Positions 48,130 to 55,339 of a DNA stretch of 64,000 bases are shown here, one piece after another; the first letter of the stretch is position 1, and every line of letters begins with the position of its first letter. The stretch is from Acidobacteriota bacterium (GTDB lineage Bacteria; Acidobacteriota; Terriglobia; Bryobacterales; Bryobacteraceae). The position numbers and the translations under genes are program-made. Location of the stretch: assembly GCA_018268715.1 (NCBI GenBank), contig JAFDVZ010000007.1:1-64000 (forward strand), written 5' to 3'. The notes under the pieces were generated by a model. That model was given only the letters and a program-made list of their open reading frames with translations, ran no database searches and was not told the origin of the DNA.

Positions 48130-49286
48130 CGCTCCACCAGCCGCCGCAACCCTTCGTCGAACACATCGGGACGCGTCAACAGGCTCACCACCAGAAACGC
48201 CTCGGACTCGAAGTCGTAGAAGAAGCCCGGTTGCACCAACACGCCGCGCTCGCCCAGCAGCGCAAGCACCCACTCCTCCTCGCTGCGCACCCGCGGGACC
48301 TGCAACGTCGCGTACCACCCGCCTTCCACCGCCAGCAATCGAACCTCAGGCGCCGCCGCCAACTCCGCCCGCAGCCGCGCCAGGTTCCGCGCCAACCGCT
48401 CCCGCATCTGTCCCTGGATCCCGCCGCGCATCTCCAGCAGCGCGGGCGCCGCCAACTGCACCGGAGTCCCCACCGACAGGTAGGTATCCGCGATGAACTC
48501 CAACCGCGCCAGCGCCGCCCGCCGCAACTCCGCGGGGCCGCCCACCATCATCCAGCCCAGCTTCATCTGCGGCAATCCGACAATCTTCGAAAGCCCGCTG
48601 AGCGAGAACGAAAGCACGTCTGCCACCTCGGCCACCACGCCTACCCGAGCCGCATCCCGCTCGAACCAATAATCTGAAAACACCTCATCGGACACGAGGG
48701 CGAGACCATGCTCTGAAGCCACCGCAACCAGTTCGTCCAACTCATCTCGATCTAAGAACGAACCAGTCGGGTTATTCGGATGTACGGTCACGATCGCGCG
48801 CGTGCGCCGCGTCACCAGCGCCCGCAGCGCCGCGATGTCCACCCTCCAGCCATGGTCGTAAAACAGCGGATACTGCACCACGTTCACCGACTCGAGCTTG
48901 GCCAGAAACTCAAACAGCGGATAGGACGGCCGCGGCGTCAACACCTCATCGCCGGGCGCGGCCAGCAGCTTGAACAGCCACGCATACGCCTCGCTGGTGC
49001 TCGCCGTCAGCACCAGACGCGACGGATCCACCGTCACGCCCGCATCCGCGTAATATCGCGCCACCGCCTCCCGCGCCGACTCGAGCCCCAACGGTTCCGG
49101 CTCATACCGTACGGCCCGCCGGTCGCCGAAAGCCTCCGCGATCGCCTCGGCTGGATAATCGATGCCCGCATGCGTCGGATTCGACTCCGTCAGATCGAGC
49201 ACCGTCTCGCCCGCCCGCCGCCGGGCCTCCAGCATCCGGGAAATCGGATTCGGGCGCGTCGTCCAATCGAGCCGCGAAGAAAACAT
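48120..49286 (-). CDS. PLP-dependent class I/II aminotransferase
   Basis: 388 residues from ATG 49286, which overlaps the stop of the gene upstream (TGATG). Fold type I core: LDLTESNPTHAG near 30-41, VTVHPNNPTGSFLD near 161, DEVFSDYW and the PLP-lysine segment SLSGLSKIVGLPQMKLGW near 234-251. Substrate not clear; relatives include aspartate/alanine-like aminotransferases. Coupling to an LD-carboxypeptidase gene suggests amino acids released from cell-wall peptides could be the substrate, which is inference. Confidence 0.9.
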   Translation of the reverse strand: MFSSRLDWTTRPNPISRMLEARRRAGETVLDLTESNPTHAGIDYPAEAIAEAFGDRRAVRYEPEPLGLESAREAVARYYADAGVTVDPSRLVLTASTSEAYAWLFKLLAAPGDEVLTPRPSYPLFEFLAKLESVNVVQYPLFYDHGWRVDIAALRALVTRRTRAIVTVHPNNPTGSFLDRDELDELVAVASEHGLALVSDEVFSDYWFERDAARVGVVAEVADVLSFSLSGLSKIVGLPQMKLGWMMVGGPAELRRAALARLEFIADTYLSVGTPVQLAAPALLEMRGGIQGQMRERLARNLARLRAELAAAPEVRLLAVEGGWYATLQVPRVRSEEEWVLALLGERGVLVQPGFFYDFESEAFLVVSLLTRPDVFDEGLRRLVERVC

Positions 49287-50329
49287 CACGCGACGGTCGC
49301 CGATTCGGTAATCGTCAGCGTGCCCATGCCCGCGTCCATCTCCGCCATCACGCCAACCGGCAGCGTCAGTTGATCGTCGGTGTGCCCGATGGTCAGCCCG
49401 CTCAGCACGGGAACCTTCAACTCGCCGAGAATCCGGTCCACCACCTCGGCCGTCGTGAACGTGCCTTCCACGAACGAAGGCTGATACTCGCGCGGCCGGC
49501 AGTCGTTGCACTCTCCCCAGATGACGCCCGCCGCCTGGTCCAACTTCCCGCCGAGCCGCAACTGCGTCAGCATGCGGTCGATCGAATAAGGCTGCTCCTC
49601 GACATCTTCGAGAAACAGGATCTTGCCGCGGGCATCGATCTCATACGGCGTGCCCATCGTCGACGCCACCAGCGACAGGTTGCCGCCCACCAGCGGCCCC
49701 CTCGCCTTGCCCGGACGCACCGGCCGCAGGATATGCTTCGGCCGCAGCCCGTTCGACTCCGGCGGATTCGTCAACTCGCCCAGCGGCGCGGTCCCAAACA
49801 GGGCTTTCTTATAAGCGGCCTGCGTGTAATCGGTGAACGCCGACAGCGGCACGGGGCCATGAAACGTCACCAGCCCCGTCATCTTGTGGATGGCCAGGTG
49901 CATCGCCGTGATGTCGCTATAGCCCACGAAAATCTTCGGATGCCGCTTGATCGCCTCATAGTCGATCTCGGGCAGAATCTGCGCCGACCCGTACCCGCCG
50001 CGAATGGCGAACACCGCCTTCACCGCGTCGTCGGCGAACATGGCGTTCAAATCATCGGCGCGTTCGTCGATTGAGCCGCCCAGATAGCCCGCCCGCTTCG
50101 AAACATTCTTGCCCCACTTTGGAACCAGCCCGAAATACCGCACCGTGCGTTCCGCCGTGTTCAACTTCTCCGGATCGCTGACGCCGGTGGACGGCGTGAT
50201 CAGCCCCACCGTATCGCCCGCCTTCAACGCCCTCGGCTTCAGCAGCTTACTCGTCGCGGTCTGCGCGGCCGCCGCCAGCGCGCCCATTCCGGCCAGTACC
50301 GTTCGTCGCCTCATCATGACTGTCTTCAT
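49286..50329 (-). CDS. LD-carboxypeptidase (S66 family), exported
   Basis: Muropeptide L,D-carboxypeptidase-type serine peptidase, 347 residues. The N-terminus has a Tat-like signal (RRRTVLAGMGALAAAAQ). The nucleophile is Ser in VGYSDIT near 145; GECND and the later GHTDDQ carry the remaining triad area. It would cleave the terminal D-Ala from tetrapeptides. ATG 50329 directly abuts a TATACG -10-like box, so the true start is more likely ATG 50317 (MMRRRT). Divergent from the rhodanese gene by 17 bp. Confidence 0.87.
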   Translation of the reverse strand: MKTVMMRRRTVLAGMGALAAAAQTATSKLLKPRALKAGDTVGLITPSTGVSDPEKLNTAERTVRYFGLVPKWGKNVSKRAGYLGGSIDERADDLNAMFADDAVKAVFAIRGGYGSAQILPEIDYEAIKRHPKIFVGYSDITAMHLAIHKMTGLVTFHGPVPLSAFTDYTQAAYKKALFGTAPLGELTNPPESNGLRPKHILRPVRPGKARGPLVGGNLSLVASTMGTPYEIDARGKILFLEDVEEQPYSIDRMLTQLRLGGKLDQAAGVIWGECNDCRPREYQPSFVEGTFTTAEVVDRILGELKVPVLSGLTIGHTDDQLTLPVGVMAEMDAGMGTLTITESATVA

Positions 50330-50331
50330 CG

Positions 50332-50337
50332 TATACT
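50332..50337 (+). promoter_or_regulatory. -10 box (TATACT) of the rhodanese-selenoprotein operon
   Basis: TATACT ends 9 nt before ATG 50347; transcription would start 1-3 nt ahead of the codon. The same near-palindrome GTATAC reads TATACG on the other strand, so the divergent LD-carboxypeptidase promoter may overlap it. Confidence 0.5.
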
Positions 50338-50346
50338 CACCAACAG

Positions 50347-50691
50347 ATGCCCAATCACAGCACCCCGTTGGAGACCACGGCGCGCGAGGTGAAGGCCCGT
50401 CTCGACAAAGGCGAGCGCCTGCACCTGATCGACGTCCGCGAGCCGTTTGAGCACCAGACGGCCAGCATCGCCGGCGCGGAGTTGATCCCCATGCGGACCA
50501 TCCCGGCCAACCTCCAGCACATCGACTCGATTGCCGACCAGGCGCCCGTCATCGTGTTCTGCCATCACGGCATGCGAAGCCTGCAAACCGTGAACTGGCT
50601 GCGCCAGCAGGGCGTCGAGAACTGCCAGAGCATGTCGGGCGGCATCGACGCCTGGAGCCTGAACGTCGACCCGGCGGTCCGGAGATACTAA
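50347..50691 (+). CDS. Single-domain rhodanese
   Basis: 114 residues, cytoplasmic. Rhodanese core LHLIDVREPFEHQTASIAGAELIPM (about 25-49). The active-site loop is CHHGMRS with Cys near 79, which carries a persulfide in the family; GVENCQSMSGGIDAW follows. It probably shuttles sulfur or works in thiol redox. The stop is 2 nt before the start of the selenoprotein gene, with GGAGA inside its end serving as that gene's Shine-Dalgarno, so both are in one operon. Confidence 0.93.
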   Translation: MPNHSTPLETTAREVKARLDKGERLHLIDVREPFEHQTASIAGAELIPMRTIPANLQHIDSIADQAPVIVFCHHGMRSLQTVNWLRQQGVENCQSMSGGIDAWSLNVDPAVRRY

Positions 50692-50693
50692 CC

Positions 50694-51032
50694 ATGCGCT
50701 TCTACACGAAACCCACTTGAACCACCTGCCGCAAAGCGAAGAGTTGGCTTCGCGACAAACAGACAGGTTTTGAAGAGATCGATCTGAACAAGGGACTCAG
50801 CGCCGACGAGTTGGACAAACTCATCGGCAAACGCGACTATCTCCAGTTCCTGAATCCCAGAAACGAGTTATACCGGGAGCGCGGCATGAAGGCGAATCCT
50901 CCGCCGCGCGAGGAGGCGATCCGGCTCATGTCCCAGAACCCGAACCTGATCCGCCGCCCGCTGCTGATCAAGGGCGGAACCATCCTGTTCGGCTTCGACG
51001 AAACAGCCTGGACCGACGCGCTCGACGGTTAG
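50694..51032 (+). CDS. ArsC/Spx-like selenoprotein with in-frame TGA (Sec9)
   Basis: 112 residues if TGA 50718-50720 is read as selenocysteine. It starts ATG 50694 with GGAGA 8 nt upstream. The N-terminus reads MRFYTKPT-U-TTCRKAKSWL: the family (ArsC/Spx/YffB, thioredoxin fold) has PxCxTCRKA, so the TGA replaces the first redox Cys, giving a Sec9-x-x-Cys12 centre. After the TGA the frame is open to 51032 and stays family-like: EEIDLNKGLSADELDKL, FLNPRNELYRERG, NPNLIRRPLLIKGGTILFGFDETAW. A hairpin suitable as SECIS follows. A truncated gene starting at 50811 would lose the active site. Likely a selenol/thiol oxidoreductase paired with the rhodanese; arsenate reduction is not shown. Confidence 0.9.
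50718..50768 (+). promoter_or_regulatory. Bacterial SECIS element candidate
   Basis: Begins at the TGA (50718-50720). Apical stem GCGAAG (50736-50741), loop AGTTGG (50742-50747), CTTCGC (50748-50753) has six perfect pairs. The GU of the loop is at 50743-50744, so the loop starts 21 nt after the TGA, inside the 16-37 nt range of bacterial SECIS. A lower stem ACCTG (50724-50728)/CAGGT (50764-50768) can also form. All of it is inside the coding sequence. Confidence 0.78.
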
Positions 51033-51052
51033 CTCCCGGCCCCGCGGGCCGC

Positions 51053-51058
51053 TATACT
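51053..51058 (+). promoter_or_regulatory. -10 box (TATACT), leaderless-type start
   Basis: TATACT ends 6 nt before ATG 51065, so transcription is expected at the A of the ATG. No Shine-Dalgarno is present; the -35 region is poor. Confidence 0.52.
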
Positions 51059-51064
51059 GGCCCT

Positions 51065-52402
51065 ATGGCGAGCCCCGCGTGGCTGACAACGGCCCTCTGT
51101 CTCAGCGTGGGCGGCGCACTCGCCTGTTCCTGCGCCGATCCGTTGTCGCCCTGCCAGCAGGCCGGCCGCAGCCCTCTGATCTTCTCGGGCACGGTGACCA
51201 ACATCCGCAAGGACGGCGTTCAGTTCGTGCGCATGAAAGTCGACCGGACTTACAAAGGCGCCCTGCCGGCGGAGGTCGAGTTATCCGACGACGGCGCGTG
51301 CAACGGTCCCGACTTACAGCTCGGACGCCAGTATCTGATGTATACCGAGCGGTTGCCGACAGGCGCCATCCCAGCCCGTGGCTGCACCCGAAGCCGCGCC
51401 ATTGAGGACGCCGCGGAGGACTTGGCGTTTCTCGATGAGTACGCCAAAGGCAAGACGGTGACCCAGATCAGCGGGACGGTCCGCTACCGCCCGGATGACT
51501 CATCCGCCCACCCGGAACGGCGGACTCCGCTTCCCCGCGTCCGTGTGGCGTTGACCGATCGAAGCCGCCGCTATTTCGCCGAAACCGACGCCAAGGGACT
51601 CTACCTGTTCACCGGACTCCCCGCCGGCGTCTACCGCCTGGAGGTGGAGTCGCCCGGCTTCCGGATGGACGGTGGCAGTCGCCTGCTCGAACTCGCGCCG
51701 AACGCCTGCTCCACGGGCGACGTGCTCATGAAGGACGATCGCCGGCTCCGAGGCGTAGTCCGTAACGAGGATGGATCGCCAGCCCGCGGCGCGCCGGTCG
51801 AGTTAGCCCTGGCCGAGCCGTATCCCGAACCCTGGCGGAACCCGGTCCTGTTCTCCACCACCGACAACCAGGGCCGCTATTTGATCGACAACGTCCCGCC
51901 CGGCGACTACTATCTGGGCATCAACATCAACGGCGCACCCAGCCGGATGTTCCCCTACCCAACGCTGTATTATCCGAGCGGAAGAAGCCGCTCTCAGGCG
52001 CTACGCCTCGAATTGCCGAGCGGTCCGGTAGCGGAAACCTACGACCTGATGGCGCCGGCGCCGCTGCCCATAGTCGTCCTGCGCGCTCGCATCTTCACGC
52101 CGGACGGCGCGCCCGCTCCGAACTCATCGATTCGCGTAGAAGACCTCGCCTCGGACAACCGCGTCGAAGCCGGTCCGGACGCCGCAGCGGATGAGACTGG
52201 CCGCGCCGTACTCGAACTCTGCGAAGGCGTCCGCTACCAGGTCTACGCCGTCATGGACCTGCCCGATCGCATGCTATTCAGCGCGCCGGCCGAGATCACC
52301 GCCACGCGCGACGCCGTCGAACGCATTTTCGTCGTCGGAAGAACCAGCGACGAATTCCGCGAACTCAGCCGCAGATTGAAGGAGTCGGGTAAGTCCCGTT
52401 AA
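51065..52402 (+). CDS. Secreted protein with TIMP/NTR-like head and carboxypeptidase-regulatory-like domains
   Basis: 445 residues. Signal peptide MASPAWLTTALCLSVGGALA, then a CSC-start cysteine-rich module (about 21-135: ACSCADPLSPC, IFSGTVTNI, DGACNGPDL, GCTRSRAI) that resembles the TIMP/netrin fold. Two or more CarboxypepD_reg-type beta domains follow (LPRVRVALTDRSRR...AKGLYLFTGLPAGVYRLEVESPGF; LRGVVRNEDGSPARGAPVEL...GRYLIDNVPPGDYYLGI). Probably exported; binding role inferred. Its stop is 1 bp from the serA stop on the other strand. Confidence 0.8.
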   Translation: MASPAWLTTALCLSVGGALACSCADPLSPCQQAGRSPLIFSGTVTNIRKDGVQFVRMKVDRTYKGALPAEVELSDDGACNGPDLQLGRQYLMYTERLPTGAIPARGCTRSRAIEDAAEDLAFLDEYAKGKTVTQISGTVRYRPDDSSAHPERRTPLPRVRVALTDRSRRYFAETDAKGLYLFTGLPAGVYRLEVESPGFRMDGGSRLLELAPNACSTGDVLMKDDRRLRGVVRNEDGSPARGAPVELALAEPYPEPWRNPVLFSTTDNQGRYLIDNVPPGDYYLGININGAPSRMFPYPTLYYPSGRSRSQALRLELPSGPVAETYDLMAPAPLPIVVLRARIFTPDGAPAPNSSIRVEDLASDNRVEAGPDAAADETGRAVLELCEGVRYQVYAVMDLPDRMLFSAPAEITATRDAVERIFVVGRTSDEFRELSRRLKESGKSR

Positions 52403-52403
52403 C

Positions 52404-54008
52404 TCACTCGCCGGCCTGACCGCCGAACTCCACCGGACGAGCCAGCTTCACCGCCGGATTCTCGAGCAGCGCATGCAGCACCTTGTCCGCCACGCGGCCG
52501 TCGGTCTCCACCACCGCCACCGCCTCCAGCGGTTCGCCCGCGCGCGCCGGAGCCTCCCGCCGGCCCAGCGAGAAGTTCGCGATATTCACGCCATGCTGGC
52601 CCAGCACGGTGCCGATATAGCCAATCACGCCCGGCACGTCCTGGTTCTTCAGGAACGTCAAATGACCATCGAGGGTCGCCTCGCAGGCGATGCCGTCCAC
52701 GCGCATCAAACGCGGCCGGTTCAGCACCACCGCCCCTTCCACCGACGTGGTGCCGTGGTCGGTCTCCAACTCCACGCGCACCGAATCGTTCAACACCGGA
52801 CGCGCCTCACGCGACTCGCCCACCGTCAGCCCGCGATCGCCGGCGATCTGCATCGCGTTCACCACGTTGGTCCGCGCCGCCATCGATCGCGACAGCACGC
52901 CCGCCAGGCCGGCGTTGCGAACGATATGCGTATTCTCATCGCCGATGCGTCCCGAATACACCAGCCGCACCGATCGCGGATTGCCCGTGGCGATATGCGC
53001 CGCGAATGCGCCCAGCCGCTCGGCCAGGTTGATGTACGGCCCCAGCACGCGATAGCGCTCCGGATTCATCGGCGGCATGTTCACCGCGTTCAGCGCTACG
53101 CCGTTCACCAGGTATTCCACCAGCTGCTCGGCGATGCGCACTCCCACGATCTCCTGCGCCTCTTCGGTGGACCCGCCGATGTGCGGCGTCGCGATCACCT
53201 GGTCAAAGGCGAGCAGCGGCTCGTTGGCTCCGGGCGGTTCGGTCTGAAACACGTCGAGCGCCGCCGACGCCACGTGGCCCGCTTCGATGGCCTTGCGCAG
53301 CGCCACGCCGTCCACCAACTCGCCGCGCGCGCAGTTGACGATGCGGACGCCCTTCTTCATGCGCGCCAGGGTGTCGTCGTTCAACATGCCCTGCGTTTCC
53401 TGCGTCAGCGCGACGTGCAGCGTCACGTAGTCGCTCGCGGCGTAGAGCGTGTGCAGCGTCACCAGTTCGACGCCAAGGTCGGCGGCCGACTGCGAGTTCA
53501 CATAAGGATCCGACGCCAGAATGCGCATCTCGAACGGACGCGCGCGCCGCACCACTTCGCGGCCGATGCTGCCCAACCCCACGATGCCCAGGGTCTTTCC
53601 GCGCAGCTCGTTGCCCAGGAACTTCTTCTTCTCCCACTTGCCGCTCTTGGTGGACGCCGACGCCTGCGGGATGGAGCGCGCCATGGCCAGCATCAGGGCC
53701 AGCGTATGTTCGGCCACCGACACGGCGTTGCCGCCCGGCGTATTCATCACCAGCACGCCGGCCTCGGTGGCGGCGGCCAGGTCGACGTTATCGACGCCCA
53801 CGCCCGCGCGTCCGATCACGCGCAGCTTGGGCGCCTTGGCCAGCACTTCCTTGGTTACCTTGACGGCGCTGCGAACCAGCAAGGCTTCCGCCTCGGCCAG
53901 GTGCTGCGCATACTCTTTCGGATTCGAGACGATGACGTTCCAGCCGGGCTGAGCCTTCAGTTGCTCGATTCCGGCGGCGGCGAGTGGTTCAGCTACGAGA
54001 ATATTCAT
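52404..54008 (-). CDS. serA: D-3-phosphoglycerate dehydrogenase
   Basis: First step of serine synthesis: 3-phosphoglycerate to 3-phosphohydroxypyruvate with NAD+. 534 residues from ATG 54008 (MNILVAEPLAAAG), long form. NAD motif GIVGLGSIGREV near 145; ARGELVDG near 230; catalytic His in TPHIGGSTEEAQ near 280. A regulatory ASB-like domain and a C-terminal ACT domain (LTFLKNQDVPGVIGYIGTVLGQHGVNI) suggest serine feedback control. The frame is open to a GTG at 54032 but MDYSWGIL is not family-like. Divergent from yqeY. Confidence 0.95.
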   Translation of the reverse strand: MNILVAEPLAAAGIEQLKAQPGWNVIVSNPKEYAQHLAEAEALLVRSAVKVTKEVLAKAPKLRVIGRAGVGVDNVDLAAATEAGVLVMNTPGGNAVSVAEHTLALMLAMARSIPQASASTKSGKWEKKKFLGNELRGKTLGIVGLGSIGREVVRRARPFEMRILASDPYVNSQSAADLGVELVTLHTLYAASDYVTLHVALTQETQGMLNDDTLARMKKGVRIVNCARGELVDGVALRKAIEAGHVASAALDVFQTEPPGANEPLLAFDQVIATPHIGGSTEEAQEIVGVRIAEQLVEYLVNGVALNAVNMPPMNPERYRVLGPYINLAERLGAFAAHIATGNPRSVRLVYSGRIGDENTHIVRNAGLAGVLSRSMAARTNVVNAMQIAGDRGLTVGESREARPVLNDSVRVELETDHGTTSVEGAVVLNRPRLMRVDGIACEATLDGHLTFLKNQDVPGVIGYIGTVLGQHGVNIANFSLGRREAPARAGEPLEAVAVVETDGRVADKVLHALLENPAVKLARPVEFGGQAGE

Positions 54009-54120
54009 TAAGATGCCCCAGGAGTAATCCACGGCCGGAGCGTTAGTGTGAGACGCACGCGGTCCATCAGTCAGCCGACAATTGGAGGGTTCTCGATATG
54101 CACGGACTGGCCTAATTCAT

Positions 54121-54126
54121 TAGAAT
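54121..54126 (+). promoter_or_regulatory. -10-like box (TAGAAT) at yqeY
   Basis: TAGAAT ends 9 nt before ATG 54136; no Shine-Dalgarno is seen in the remaining leader. Confidence 0.42.
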
Positions 54127-54135
54127 AACAGACAC

Positions 54136-54582
54136 ATGAGTCTACTTGATCGGATCCAGAAGGACATGACGGACGCCATGAAGCAGAAGGCCGAAGCCCG
54201 TCTCGGCGCCCTGCGCATGATGAAAGCCGCCCTCAAGAAGTTCGAGATCGACTCGATGAAGCCGCTCGAGGAAGCTTCGGAAATGCAGGTGCTCAACACC
54301 CTGGTGAAGCAGCGCCGCGATTCGATCGACATGTTCCGCAAGGGCGGCCGTCCGGAGTTAGCCGAAAAGGAGGAAGCCGAGCTCAAGCTGATCGAATCCT
54401 ACCTGCCTTCGGCGCCCACCGATGAGGAACTGGCCGCCGCCATCGAAGCCGCCATGGCCGAAACCGGCGTCACCTCGCTCAAGCAGATGGGCGTGGTGAT
54501 GAAGGCCGTGCAGGCCAAACTCGCCGGCAAGCGCGTGGACGGCAAGGCGCTGAGCGAGAAGGTCCGCTCGAAGCTCAGCTGA
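54136..54582 (+). CDS. GatB/YqeY-domain protein
   Basis: 148 residues, the family's usual length. YqeY-like start SLLDRIQKDMTDAMKQKAEARLGALRMMKAALK and end LKQMGVVMKAVQAKLAGKRVDGKALSEKVRSKL. It resembles the tRNA-binding tail of the GatB amidotransferase subunit and may bind tRNA; cellular role is not established. Followed after 7 bp by a sulfatase-like gene and shc on the same strand. Confidence 0.92.
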   Translation: MSLLDRIQKDMTDAMKQKAEARLGALRMMKAALKKFEIDSMKPLEEASEMQVLNTLVKQRRDSIDMFRKGGRPELAEKEEAELKLIESYLPSAPTDEELAAAIEAAMAETGVTSLKQMGVVMKAVQAKLAGKRVDGKALSEKVRSKLS

Positions 54583-54589
54583 GAACGCG

Positions 54590-55339
54590 ATGCTGACGCG
54601 CCGGGCATTCACGGGCGCCCTCGCCGGCTCTCTGGCCGCCGCCGAACCGCCGCGCATCGCGGTGATCGCGCTCCCCGCCGGAGCGCCGGTTCCACCCGCC
54701 ATCGCGGCCACCGCGGTCGTCTTCACCCGAGCCTACTTCGCCTGCCCCGACCCGGCGCTCGCCCCGGCCGTTCTGTTGAGCGGCCGCTATCCGCACGGCA
54801 AAGGCCCCGCGCTATTTCAACCCGCGCCGGACCCGGCGGCGCCCGTCGCCATCTTCATCGGAGCGGCCCGCCAGGATTCGCCCTCCGAGTCCGCCTGCCG
54901 CGTCGCGCTCGCCATCCGGCATCCAAAGCTCGCCGCCGGCCGCGTCTTCGACTTCCCCATCTCCACTGTCGACATCGCCCCCACGCTGCTCACGCTCGTG
55001 GGCGTCGAACCGCCCGACAATCTGCCCGGCCGCGACCTTTCGGCGCTGCTTGCCGCCGGCGAAGGCGCCCGGCCCGAGTCGATCTACTCGGAAGGCGGCC
55101 TCGCCAGTCCCGGCGAGTGGCGCATGATGGTGCGGGGCCTCGATAAGATTGTGGTGAGGCGCAACCTGGACGTCCTCCATCTCTACAACCTCGGCGAGGA
55201 TCCGTACGAGTTGGAGGATCTCTCCCGCGAGATCGGTTTCCGCCTGAAGGTGGACGAGTTGAAGGCCCTGGTCCGGATCTGGATGCGGCGCACCAGCGAC
55301 GGCATGGATCCGAGCGGACTCAGGCGGAGGAAGTCATGA
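54590..55339 (+). CDS. Degenerate sulfatase-like protein without catalytic signature
   Basis: 249 residues, about half the length of sulfatases. Tat-like N-terminus (MLTRRAFTGALAGSLAAAEPP). The line AYFACPDPALAPAVLLSGRYPHG aligns with the sulfatase signature region (CxPSRxxLLTGRYPH), but the formylglycine Cys and following Arg positions are lost. Middle and end keep family features: FDFPISTVDIAPTLLTLVGV, LPGRDLSALL, YSEGG and the C-terminal LYNLGEDPYELEDLSREI. The N-terminal DD metal motif is absent. It may be a non-catalytic, exported homologue. Its stop overlaps the shc start (ATGA). Confidence 0.75.
   Translation: MLTRRAFTGALAGSLAAAEPPRIAVIALPAGAPVPPAIAATAVVFTRAYFACPDPALAPAVLLSGRYPHGKGPALFQPAPDPAAPVAIFIGAARQDSPSESACRVALAIRHPKLAAGRVFDFPISTVDIAPTLLTLVGVEPPDNLPGRDLSALLAAGEGARPESIYSEGGLASPGEWRMMVRGLDKIVVRRNLDVLHLYNLGEDPYELEDLSREIGFRLKVDELKALVRIWMRRTSDGMDPSGLRRRKS

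Noticed and set aside
50811-51032. Stand-alone 73-residue gene starting at TTG 50811
   Set aside because: It is the C-terminal two thirds of the selenoprotein in the same frame; it lacks the active site and has no own start signal.
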